A program made the translations under genes and the position numbers. From contig CM054115.1 of the NCBI GenBank assembly GCA_028673005.1, forward strand, positions 190,133,548 to 190,197,547: 64,000 bases of DNA. Direction: 5' to 3'. Below are positions 49,830 through 60,505 of this stretch, in pieces. The stretch's first letter is position 1. The number at the start of each line of letters is the position of its first letter. The stretch comes from Tanypteryx hageni. Taxonomy: Eukaryota; Arthropoda; Insecta; Odonata; Petaluridae. The notes beneath the pieces were generated by a model. That model was not told the origin of the DNA. It ran no database searches and saw only the letters and a list, made by a program, of their open reading frames with translations.

Positions 49830-51827
49830 CCGTGGATGAATATTACTTATTGCTAGAATTAGACAGGGTTCAGCATCAATTCTGTATCTATTTTTCGTTT
49901 TTATTGATGAAAGTGCTGAGAAACCTTGTTCACATAAATGGGAATGGAAGGAGTTTTGTTACAGAAATGTCAGCCAATTCTTTGAACTCCTTCCAGGTTA
50001 TATGCCAAAAGTCACATAGTGATCTACAATTAAAAATTATTTTTAATGACCTGTCAGCTGACAACTCGATTAGGTCCTTCAATTTTGTTGAAAGCAAAGA
50101 ATTGGAAACAACCTGATTTGCAAAAGGGTTTGTTACCCAGCCATCAAAGCCATTCCCTTTCTCAATTTCTGGAAAGTATACCATAAAGGCTTGACCAAGA
50201 TTTATCAAATGACTGTTAATTATACCTGATGCTCTTTCACTTAGAGGCACCTTGTTTAACCCAATATACACAGAAAGGATGGGAAAATCGAAATATTGTT
50301 AATTTCCTTACAAATTTGCCAATACAATATTTTTTAATAAAACACTTTTATCTTATCACGTGCCTTAAATATATTTTTGTCAAAACCTTGGAGCTGTAGA
50401 TTTAGCTAATTCAATTTATGGAAAATGTCCGCCATATAACCTAATTGGCAAATCCAGTCCTCATTTTCAAACCAATCAGCCAAATCAGACTTACTTTCTG
50501 TCAGAAAAAGTCTGACTTCATTTTTCAATTCAAATAAACGTGTTAATACGCATCCCCGTAACAACCATCTCACTTCTGAATGCAACAATAGCTGCTGGGT
50601 ATGAGTTGATCCCATTTCCTCACACATCACTTTAAAAAGACGCGAGTTTAACGCCCTAGACTTAATAAAATTTACAATTTTAATGGCAACATCCAATGCC
50701 CCGTGCAAATTAGGACTCAACTTTTTTGCAACCAAAGCTTGCTTATGAATGAAACAGTGTTCCCAAATTAATTTAGTGTTTAAAGCGCTGATACGAGCAA
50801 TAAGGCTGCTCTTGTGTCCAATCTTTGCAGCGGCCTCATCCGTAGAGATACATATGCACCATTCCCAAAGTAAGCCTGAGTCAACTCGAATAAAAGTATC
50901 TAAAGTTTTGAAAATCTCTTCACCAGTTGCATTCCTAGGCAAGTCTTTGCATTCCATAATCTCATCAGTAACGCCGTTTTCTTCGCTGTAACAGCAGACA
51001 TAAATTATTACCTGGGAATGATTGGCAACATCTGTGGTTTCATCTATCTGTAAGGCATATCTTTTATCAACCGCAATTTCTGTCACAATCTGCTGGAGAA
51101 CGTCTTCTGCCATTTCATGTACTCTATGAAGTACAGTGGTGTCTGAATAGGGAATCAATTTAATAGCAGTAATGGACTTGTCATCTAACATCTTTTTAGC
51201 TATCAACAGTGCACCAGGTATAATAACATTTTTTACAGTCGTGTATGATTTCCTAACTTTCGCAGTGAACAGTGCTAATTTTTATGAGGTTTCCAAAGCC
51301 AACTTTGATGACTGCCTGAAAATGTGAAGCTTATTTACATTTTGACTAATATCCTCAGCCTTCCTCATAAAATAATTAACAGTTTTATTTTTAGAGCCTG
51401 GATGTTTTGTAAATAAATGTTGTTGCAAGAGAGATGGTTTCATACTATTGTTTGACAATGTTTGGTGACAAAGAACACACAGTGGTAAAGGAGGATCACT
51501 GTTATTGAAAACAAATCCATATTTTATGTAGGATTGGTCGTAGTATCAGTGTTTTTCTTTAAACTCAACTTTGGTAGTCCTTGGAACTTTATTTGTTTGA
51601 AAAATCTTCACTATATTTGAATCACAGCTTGAGTCTGTTTCCTGAGAAACTGCAACTGCCACCTTATGGCTTCCAAAGAGATTCTCATCTCTGTTTTCTT
51701 CAACATCCCGATTCCTCTTGATTAGAAATTTATCCATGGGCTGACGAGTTTTCAAAAATTTAAATCGTATACAACGCCGATTCCTTCTGACCAGAAAGCA
51801 ACAACTGCAATTCGAAACTGAAAGCAA
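49830..51827 (-). pseudogene. hAT transposase (SCAND3/ZBED5-like), degenerate
   Basis: From 51827: basic N-terminus (MDKFLIKRNRDVEENRDENL), then a BED-type finger (PLCVLCHQTLSNNSMKPSLL, QQHLFTKHPGSK) near 51500-51400. 51206-50406 is one open 266-residue block: ALQIDETTDVANHSQVIIYV, CISTDEAAAKIGHKSSL, WEHCFIHKQALVAKK, SEVRWLLRGCVLTRL. 50271-49930 and a decayed tail follow (LLPFPFM). Several stops and shifts; the catalytic Asp residues in QIDE and STDEA are visible. Confidence 0.9.
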
Positions 51828-51849
51828 ATTTGTATGAAATACACCTAAT

Positions 51850-54031
51850 TAAAAAATTATACCAAAAAGTGAATTTTTACTATCCAAGTTTTAATAATAT
51901 TAAAATACTATTGAATTCTTCAGATGAGGTAAAAATTGCATCAAACAAATTTCTACATTGTAACTAACCGAAAAAGAATTTTTATTTTATGTAGTTCAGT
52001 AACAACGTATATTTTATTAGTGAATAATTTATTTTATATGTTCAAGAAATACATCCCAATATTTAGATTAAAATTTTCGAGGAATATTATAAAAACAACT
52101 GATAAATAAATCTTCTAAGATAGATTACTAAAAGCTGTCAAGTCAAAATTAAAACGAAGGAGATCTAATATAATTATTTATTCGTTTTTATGATAAGTTA
52201 TAAAAACAATGTAATAAATCAATATGCCGTTTCTCATTACTTAATTTGTAAAAATGCAATGTAAAGTGTAGATAAAATTATAAGTTATCAGGTGAGGAGT
52301 ATGATAAAAGACATGGTATTCCTTCGTTAAATGTGTGTTTGTGTATCGAACTCTGGTGTTCGGTTTTTGGGAATGATTAAATCAGAATCATATATATTAA
52401 ATCAGAAATGTCTCCATTAATTTCGTTAGGCATTATGATAAAATTTTTCCAATGGAGGAAAAAGTACTAGCAGTAGGTACTGCTAGAAACTAATCGGTCC
52501 AATAGCTAGCACATAATTATATTTTTTGTTACTAGGAGGTAGAAAATATTAAATATTATATAAGATGAAATAAGATAATAACTTACTGTAATTAGAATAA
52601 ATAATTCTTGATTTGATTAGATAAAATATAATTTTAACTGCCTTTTTTTCAATAATGCCCTCCAAATCTGAAAAATTCACTTGAATTTTTATCTGCGGGT
52701 TTTATCCGGTGTATCTTGAAAAATTTGGTAGTCCTGGAAAATATTCCTGTTACATTTAAAAGAATAAGCTTCACTAACATGTACCGCTTCGGCTGTTTGA
52801 AGATGCTTTTCTTTCAAGCTAATGGCACCTCCTAATGATGAATATTGAGAATAGCTGAAAATAATTGCTACGATCACAGCCTCAGAGAAACTTATGAAAA
52901 TAAGTATGCATACAGGTCTCGAGAAGATAAAGACACTTTTCACAGACAACTTCACACCAAGAAGCCTTCTGACATGCACAACCACTCCGATGAAAATCTT
53001 GCAGCAGAATAACGGAGAGAATGTCTCTGTAGACACAACAGGTGGAGTTGATACCCATATGGTGAGGATGCCTTTAAGAGCGACAAATCACTCTGCAACA
53101 ATGAATGGTAACTAATTTGTTTCGATCCTTCACCCAGTGCCATGCCCTTTTTGAGCTTAACCCTCGCCCATTACACTTGTGTTCTTTTCCCTCGTAATGC
53201 GAGCTCCTTAAATCATCTCCCCTTTGTTCCTTTTTTCTAAAACGAGGAAAATTTTCTCTTCCATTTCCTCTCCCTCAGTCAGGAAGATTTCTGGGAAGAA
53301 ACTGACCACTTCAACTATCTCTTTTCACAATCCCTATTTATACTGCACCTAAAACACATGACGTTTATAATTTAACATTATAATCAAATCTGGCAAATCA
53401 TGAAAAACTATACAACAATCCCTGATTTTACCGTGTAGTTTGTAAAGTATGGCGACTTTGAATGAAATATCAGCTTGCTTGCTTCTAACATTGACTTTGA
53501 TACCAACTATGCGGGAAATTTTATAAATTTCTATAATATAAAAGTCATAATAAGACAAACAATAATAATTTTTCATCCTAGGTATTGCAAAGAATACTTT
53601 CCTCGATTAAGTCAATAAAAACTGCAGCATCCTATCATATTCATAATAATTGCTATAATTAATCAATCCATAATAAATATTTCCCTGAAATTTATATAAC
53701 TCTGCCAATATAAGTTTCATATCATTAGTATTAGTATTGGAAGTTGCTCATTATTGAGGTCACGAAAAAGAGAGGAGGAGGTGTTGAGAGACAGAGGGTG
53801 GGAAAAGTTCATAAGGGGACTGCGGGAAGAAGGGCCTTGGTCGTAATTCTTCCTTGCCTTTGGAATGTGGGAAGAGGAAGGGTGACAAGTTTCTAGTTGC
53901 GTGAACCCAGGGAAGGTACTTGAAGGGAGCTGACGAACCCATGTCAGCGGGTGGGCGAAGGAGAATATTTCGGTGGCAACTATTTTCCTGGCTGCACCTC
54001 TTACTTTCGAAAGGCAAAGATGCACGTTCTC
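51850..54031. other. Unexplained 2.2 kb inside the hAT
   Basis: Lies between the hAT N-terminal coding region and the LINE tail. 52690-53330 and 53715-54030 are richer in GC than the AT-rich flanks and hold medium-length open frames on both strands, but none has a motif I recognise. It could be captured host sequence or another insertion. Confidence 0.35.
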
Positions 54032-54296
54032 AGGCTTATTTATTTATTTAAAACTTAGTGCTACAAGTTGGCGATCTGCCAGGTGGTAACATAAAGAAAC
54101 CTCGTAGGTCTCTCACACTTCCAACAACGAGATCTAAAGACAAACAATAAGACAGCAATAAAAAGATCTATAGTAATGACATAACAAAAATATTACTCAT
54201 AAGAAATATCACTGCAAACAAGAAAATTCAAAAGTTTCAAAAAGGAAGGAGAAATAATAAAAAAAATCACTAAAGAATCACAAAATCACAGAAAAA

Positions 54297-55772
54297 TCAT
54301 AAAACAGCTTTACATCTATTCCTAAAAACATTTTCACTCTTTGGGAAAGGCTCAAATAGTTCAGCAGGCAACTCATTCCAGTCAACAATAGTTCTGTTTA
54401 AATATGAATATTTTTTTATATTTGTTTTTTGTTTTCTACACTTAAATTTGTATTTGTGATCATTTTTCCCTTTAAAAGATGGTTCTTTCACCCTCTTGTG
54501 TAACTCACTCCATGCTGCCTCCATATTTATTACATTAAAAAAACCACAGAGTCTACTCCGTTTCCTTCTCCTTTGCAAGCTTTCCCAGCCCAGTATTTCT
54601 AGCATCTCCGTCATGCTATCCGTTTTCCTGTGCCTACCCAATACATATCTGGCCGCCTTTCTTTGAACCTTATCCAGCTTCCTGATATGCCCTTCTTCAT
54701 GCAGATCCCATACCAAGGAGGCATATTCCAATATCGGCTGAACTAGAGATTTGTATGCTTTCTCCATTGTAGCTGGACTGCTTCCTTTTAGATTCCTCAT
54801 AACCCAGTGCAGCATTTTGAAAGCTTTCCTTTTTATAAAATCGACATTTAATCTCCATCCTAGATCTTTTGATAAATAGACACCTAAATATTTACAATGA
54901 TCACTTTTTGGTATAGGATTTCCCGAAAAATTATACTCCTTGTTTGACACTAATTTCCTATTAGTGAATGTCATGTACATACTTTTACTTATATTGATGC
55001 CCATTCCGTTGGTATTGGTCAAAACTGAAAGTTTGTCGATATCATTTTGGAGGGTATCACGGTCGCTTTCACTCTCGATCCGCCTATAAATTATGCAATC
55101 ATCCGCAAAAAGTCTTATCTCGGAGTTCATTTTGTCTGGAAGATTGTTGACGTAAATTAAGAAGAGCAGCGGTCCTAAGACGCTACCTTGTGGAATCCCC
55201 GCTATGGCATTCGTCTCATCCGAATACCTGTTACCTATTTTCACTCTTTGAGTTCTTCCAGTAAGAAAATTCGCAACCCACTTCAGTACCTTTATGTCAA
55301 TTGGTAATTGCTCCATCTTCAACTGCAGGAGATCATGTGGCACTCTGTCAAATGCTGTCGAGAAATCGACGATTATAGCATCAACTTCTTTCCCTTCGTC
55401 TAATGAGTCAGCAATGTCTTGACACAAACCCACTAATTGGGTTTCACAGGAATACCCTTTCCTGAACCCATGCTGAGTTTTAAATAGCCACTTATCCCTT
55501 ACCCACCAATCCCGTATGTAGTCTGATATTACCTTCTCCATTAGTTTACAAACCACATAAGTTAAGCTAACCGGCCTATAGTTCTTTACTACCGTCTTTT
55601 CACCTTTCTTAAAAATGGGCATAATATGTGCCATTTTCCAGTCTTTAGGTAAGGCATGATTATTCATCGTTACATTGAATAGGTGAGTTATGTAGGGAGA
55701 CATGGCAGTAGCACCCAGTTTCAGTATGTCAGTCGCAATAAAATCCGGTCCCACTGACTTATTTGCCCTCAA
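54297..55772 (-). CDS. Non-LTR reverse transcriptase, open 491-codon stretch
   Basis: Uninterrupted frame with all central RT motifs: ANKSVGPDFIATDILK, NYRPVSLTYVVCKLMEKVI, QHGFRKGYSCETQLV, IIVDFSTAFDRVPHDLL, AGIPQGSVLGPLLFLIYVNN, LFADDCIIY (the FADD catalytic pair), then a thumb and C-terminal region (LGWESLQRRRKRSRLCGFF). A stop near 55929 separates it from the upstream part of the ORF, so it is not a full functional protein, but it is much less decayed than the DNA transposons around it. The first Met (55772) is arbitrary. Confidence 0.93.
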   Translation of the reverse strand: MRANKSVGPDFIATDILKLGATAMSPYITHLFNVTMNNHALPKDWKMAHIMPIFKKGEKTVVKNYRPVSLTYVVCKLMEKVISDYIRDWWVRDKWLFKTQHGFRKGYSCETQLVGLCQDIADSLDEGKEVDAIIVDFSTAFDRVPHDLLQLKMEQLPIDIKVLKWVANFLTGRTQRVKIGNRYSDETNAIAGIPQGSVLGPLLFLIYVNNLPDKMNSEIRLFADDCIIYRRIESESDRDTLQNDIDKLSVLTNTNGMGINISKSMYMTFTNRKLVSNKEYNFSGNPIPKSDHCKYLGVYLSKDLGWRLNVDFIKRKAFKMLHWVMRNLKGSSPATMEKAYKSLVQPILEYASLVWDLHEEGHIRKLDKVQRKAARYVLGRHRKTDSMTEMLEILGWESLQRRRKRSRLCGFFNVINMEAAWSELHKRVKEPSFKGKNDHKYKFKCRKQKTNIKKYSYLNRTIVDWNELPAELFEPFPKSENVFRNRCKAVL

Positions 55773-55928
55773 CTTCCTAGCATTTTCGCATATCTTCCAG
55801 TTTAAGGCGTCATTTATCAGCTCTCGAGTTTTTAAGTTATCCCGACTATTTTCTTGTTTCTTATATACGCTTGTAAACCATTCATTAAGAGCATTAGCTT
55901 TACTGTAATCGTCGATCTTTAACTGACG

Positions 55929-56500
55929 CTATATCCATCCTGTTATCTTTCCTTCTCCTAATAAATTTATAAAATTTGTTTCCGTTACCCTTAGATATGA
56001 CATTAACAAGAAATTTTTCCTTCGCCTTCTTTTTTCCATATTTAAATCGCGAACCATTTTCTTATAACTCTGAAACAACGCCCTACTCGAATTTCTTGTT
56101 CCGTGTGCTCTCCTAACTTTTTTCTTTAGTTTCCTGATTGTATGATTGTAATATTCAGGATCCATATTTTCTTTAAGAGTCTTACGTGGGACAAAAGTAT
56201 TTAGCCCTTCAAACACTATCTCTTTAAACTCCTTCCATATTTCTTCCACGTTTTGTCCCCTACTCGCCCATTCTGGAAACTTGTCTTTTAAAAATCCTTG
56301 GAACCCTTCTCCGTCGCCTCGCTTGTAAAGCCAGACCGTCTTTATTTTTTCCGAATTTATTCGGCGTGGGCTGTCCCATTCTAGTTTTACACACACAGCT
56401 GCGTGGTCACTTATTCCTAGGCATACATCATCGCTAATAAAAGAATTGAGTGGCCTCACTAGAAATACATCAAGAATGTTTTCCCCTCGAGTGGAAAGAG
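55929..56500 (-). pseudogene. Non-LTR ORF2 5' part: endonuclease end and linker
   Basis: From about 56500: TRGENILDVFLVRPLNSFI, then SDHAAVCVKLEW (the conserved SDH of the exonuclease/endonuclease/phosphatase fold), and a basic linker (KKKVRRAHGTRNSSRALFQS, then RKNFLLMSYLRVTETNFIN). Ends at a stop codon just before the RT block. Truncated upstream, so the first endonuclease catalytic residues are absent. Confidence 0.88.
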
Positions 56501-57029
56501 TACACCTGGAAGTTAAGGATCTGGAAATTGATTCCCTTAAAATTATCCATGCTCGCGTACCACTTAGATGGTCTCCGTGTACCCCCAGGGGTACGCATAC
56601 TCCAGTTTAAAGACCGCTGCCATAAAGACCCACGTACAAGATACACTTTTTCCAAATTTTCTAAGCTAAAAAGTAGGGTGTGTTTTATACACAGGTACAT
56701 AATATTTCATGTTTTTCTCTCTACGAATTGTTCAATGAAAAATAAACAGCTGCAAACTAATATTTATTAACCATCAAAGTGTTTTAATTAAAATAAAACT
56801 TTTTAATATGAAAAAAGATTGCACTTTTACAAACAGTAATTGTAAGTACATGATATTTCGGCTCATTAGCCACTTATACTCATACATGGATACTAAACAT
56901 TTTTCGTTCTTTTTGTATGGAGACTTCAATTAAAATGAAATACCTGATAACTAAAATTAAAAAATCAAGCGTCTGCTCATTGAAAAAAATCTTCAATCAA
57001 GAAAACAAATCAAACTTTTTAAACAATTT

Positions 57030-57285
57030 CCCTAAAATCCTAGAAATTCGCCATCATCGGAGTCGTCATTGGTAATATGATACTTGTCGTGAACTTCATT
57101 TGTTCAGCTTCAGATTCGTCTGATTCTAATTTTGCAGTCGTCGTACCATTGTTGTCATCATTTTCCTATAATATGTCGTCTTCATTTCCATCTAAAGCAT
57201 TACTTATGCAACATTTTTTGAATCCCTTAATTATCATTTCTGAGGGGAGGTCATTCCATGTTTCCATGATCCACTGACAGATTGT
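57030..57285 (-). pseudogene. pogo/Tigger transposase C-terminus
   Basis: Minus strand reads TICQWIMETWNDLPSEMIIK and GFKKCCISNALDGNEDDI, then past a stop an acidic tail (LESDESEAEQ). The W...W.....E.I..GFKKCGISN-type block is diagnostic for pogo transposases. The upstream catalytic part is separated or lost; the mariner at 57295 inserted just before it. Confidence 0.85.
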
Positions 57286-57294
57286 TTTTATATC

Positions 57295-57912
57295 TACGAG
57301 GTGCTACCCAAAAGTTCCGGGAATTTGTCCATAAAAAAAATTACTTACTCTTAAGTCCTAATTTCCACCGTCTCCTTCAAAGTAGTCCCCTTGGGCTTTC
57401 ATACAGTGTTCCCAGCGTTTTTTCCATGATCCAAAGCATCCTTGGAGGTCTGCAGGTGTTAAGCACCTCTTGCGATTCTGCCCGGATCTCCTCAATCATG
57501 TCAAAATGCCACCCTTTCAACCGGAGTTTCATTTTGGGGAACAGGAAAAAGTCGCAGGGGGCGAGGTCAGGAGAGTAGGGGGGTGGGGGATGACTGTCAT
57601 GTTTTTGGAAGCCAGGAACTGCCTAATAACAAGTGATGTGTGGGTGGGGGCATTGTCATGGTGGAGCACCCAGTCATTGTTGCGCCACTTGTCTGGGTGT
57701 TTGCGTCAGACGTTATCCCTTAGCCGCTTCAGAACATCGATCCTGTCAATGTCAAAAAAAATGATCAGCATGGACTTGACATTGCTGCAAACTTGATGCG
57801 CTTTTTTCGGCCGCGATGAATTTGGCGACTTCCACTGTGTCTCAGGGTCATAACCATAAACCCAAGATTCATCACCAGTTATGACCTTGGAGCAAATTTT
57901 GCAGCAATGCGT
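57295..57912 (-). pseudogene. mariner, 5'-truncated
   Basis: The 3' TIR cgaggtgctacccaaaagtt follows TA at 57293. On the minus strand: GDESWVYGYDPETQWKSPN, LHHDNAPTHTSLVIRQFL, PYSPDLAPCDFFLFPKMK. D,D34D residues are present. The N-terminal DNA-binding region and the other TIR are missing. It belongs to a different mariner lineage from the copy at 9536-10431. Confidence 0.9.
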
Positions 57913-59923
57913 CTCATGTTCAAATCAGTTAGTCAGAAATCTGCATATTTAACTGAGCGGTCACACATAGTTCGGAGATTGATTTATCTTGCAATTACCT
58001 ATGACTCGTCTGTGAAAATGAGGTTCACGTAATAACCAAGTGAAACGAAATTTTGATGGCTGCAGCAACAATTTAACTCAATGAATTATAAAAAAGATAT
58101 ACCGCATTACAATCTTGTGCATTCCGTCAGCTAAATCGACTTTTTACGTCGGTGTTCAATGTGGAATATACCGTGAATGCTACCAAGTAGCAAGTAATGG
58201 AAGAAGAAACTGCAAAAGTGTTTTTTTACTTTTTTAAAATGTGTATATCTCGACTGTTTTTGAGAGTTGTGCATTGTCACTTTCGCTATTTCTGTTATGT
58301 AGCAAATACTATCGAACTGGGGAATTTGATAAAACCTATGAAATCGTCGATTTGAAATTCGTAAATACACTTAACTTCTACTATTAGAACTAATTACGCA
58401 GCGAGTTTGCTTCAGCCCTCCTCCAACATCCCCTAACTTGGACAAAGAAACAATTCCATGGGCCTGCTTACGCTATCATCTCGATGAAATAATGACTGTT
58501 AAACAACAATGGGGAATAATACATACAAACGATCGCCCAAGACATGGAATAATCTCTGAAACTCCGGTCGATATGCAAAAATACATTGTATTTTATGCAA
58601 TAATAAACCCTGACATAACATTCAAGTAGATATGAAGTTAAAATTCAGTCTGCCGCGAAAGCGCCACTGCTCAAATTGGTGGAATACTTTTGGAAATTAG
58701 TGTACATAGTACATCTCTTGAATACTATTCATATGTTCTCGAGCAGTCGGTGTAGTCCTTCAGAATAAACATTTTTCTTTGTGGCAAAAAATAAGCACAT
58801 CCAAGTCATTAAAATGAAGTATAATTTTTCATATTATTTGTTAGTGATGTTATACTAAAATTTAGTATGTATTCAGTAAATTTGGTATTATTTAGTTACT
58901 AAGTAATAAATGGGTTCATTAATGCATTTATAAATAGTTTCTGTTTACATTGTATGAAATGTATTATTGCAACATTAATTGTAACATTTTGTTCAAATAA
59001 AACGTATTACATGAAACGTATTTATTAATGGGTTCCGCACTGATTTTTCACATTGAGAAGGATTCCTTGGGTATCTCAAGTTTGAAGATCAATGAACTAA
59101 ACCAACGAAGGAGCTCTTGAGGAGTCCCCTTAAGGGATAGAACTTGTTGAAAGTGTCACAGACGATCACAGAAATTTTTACCGAGTTTTTTATTTCAATT
59201 GGGTTGGAGTCACAAAAATCTGCTACATTTTATCTTCTACATTGCTTTCCAAAGTGTTTTACTATATCCTGCAATAAGTAGTTTCGACATAGGTAAATCT
59301 AATAATACAAATACTTCAGTAATTTCACTTTTCAGATCATACTTAGCAGAAAGTATATTTGACGGAAATCATCTAATAGAATGGATATGAATCTTTTATT
59401 GTGACTTATTGTTTATTCCTAGAATTTTAAGAGAAAACCTTCTTGCATCCTATACATGGGTGCGTCCTGTACGTGGGTCTTTACAGTATTAACTCCAGAT
59501 TAAGATAATGAACTATTTTAATTTATTTAATTTGAAATTGGATAATGGAAATGAGATTTGAATATCTGTATTAGATGATTTAGTATTAATTTTGTTAGCC
59601 ATCCTCAAAGCATATGTCTGGTTTGAGTGAAATACAAAATTACATTCCAATGTTTGTGTTATTGTTCATTCTATATTCCTCAAGTTAATTCAATAACTTT
59701 TAATGTTTGATTACATCAAAAGTATTCATTTTGAAGTTGCAATTATGGTAACCATTGGTAGACATTTCAAGTATTAATCTTTATTTCCACTTGTTTTTAT
59801 TTTGAGTATCATTTATTATTTCTTGCATTTGATTTTGAAGGAATGTGAAATTATCTCTTCATATTAATAAAGGAGATCTAGTTTTAAAATGCAATAATTG
59901 TTAAATTGTTCATTTATTCGTAG

Positions 59924-60148
59924 ACATATGAGGATATGGAATTCCATCAGCTGGAAAGAGAGGCATCGTGGGAGGCAAGCAGAGAGGAAATGAGTCGTGA
60001 GGCATCAGAGGTTCAAGGGCGAGCAAGAACACGTAGGCATAGAATGGAGCAATTAGAGAGGGCAAGGGAGCAGGCAGCCACAGCTGCTGAGGAAGAGGGC
60101 ACGAAACTCAAAACCCAGCAGGAACTACTTGTAGGTCGTCTCGAGGAA
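59924..60148 (+). CDS. PHLDB: PHLDB-like exon 11 (coiled coil)
   Basis: Bounded by attcgtag|ACA and GAGGAA|GTAAGT, 75 codons, phase 0. Opens with TYEDMEFHQLEREASWE, a well-conserved PHLDB segment, followed by Arg/Glu-rich heptads to LLVGRLEE. Confidence 0.9.
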
Positions 60149-60394
60149 GTAAGTATGTCTGGAATCGATTCTGATTCATTTAGATATTTTTCATGTAGAA
60201 AAATTCTGAAGTATTTTAGGAAAAATGAATGGATCTCTTGTGAAAAGTGAGAGTTATTTTCCTAACAACTGTTACGTAAAAAGTTACGTTAAATGAGATA
60301 TTCCATTCTCATGCCCCTGCACCGATATTTATGAAATTACATTAAATAATAATTGGGTGGGTTAAAAATTTAACATGTCTGTGTTCTTTATTAG

Positions 60395-60505
60395 GGTCGT
60401 CATAGACTAAAAATAGTGGAGAAAAGATTGAATGAACTATCACGGCAAGGAGTTGTTAATGCATCATGGGAATGCAGTCCTGATGGCTCGTCTGACCCTG
60501 ATGAG
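60395..60505 (+). CDS. PHLDB: PHLDB-like exon 12 (last exon seen)
   Basis: Bounded by tttattag|GGT and GATGAG|GTAAGT, 37 codons, phase 0. Encodes GRHRLKIVEKRLNELSRQG and an acidic Ser-rich tail. The strong donor shows that splicing continues to exons outside or later than the readable part of the window. No further exon is visible to 64000. Confidence 0.82.

Larger units (their letters stand above)
54032..56540 (-). mobile_element. 5'-truncated non-LTR retrotransposon (CR1/L2/jockey-like)
   Basis: Minus strand, ending at its 3' side in an (AATA)n tail at 54032-54048. Codes for the end of the endonuclease (CLGISDHAAVCVKLEW) and a full reverse transcriptase. The 5' end is truncated inside the endonuclease near 56500-56540. 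Target duplication not clearly seen. Confidence 0.88.
49188..56619. mobile_element. hAT transposon with perfect 8-bp TSD, interrupted
   Basis: Left end cagtgttcttcagacttttt and right end (reversed) cagcggtctttaaactggag, both leading to gtaccccc blocks. ccataaag flanks both ends (49180-49187, 56620-56627). Contains a minus-strand SCAND3/ZBED-like transposase and a near-complete LINE body. Confidence 0.93.
49180..59486. mobile_element. pogo-type element (TIR taaagacccacgtaca) with nested hAT, LINE and mariner
   Basis: Right end reversed: TA|ctgtaaagacccacgtacag. Left end: TA|ccataaag is at 49178-49187 and its continuation acccacgtacaaga is at 56628, because a hAT entered the TIR after its eighth base and duplicated those 8 bp. 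Minus-strand pogo C-terminus at 57030-57285 supports the class. Without insertions it would be about 2.2 kb. Confidence 0.85.

Noticed and set aside
52689..53036. Minus-strand ORF with hydrophobic stretches resembling membrane segments
   Set aside because: No recognisable family and the opposite strand is equally open; kept only as unexplained cargo.
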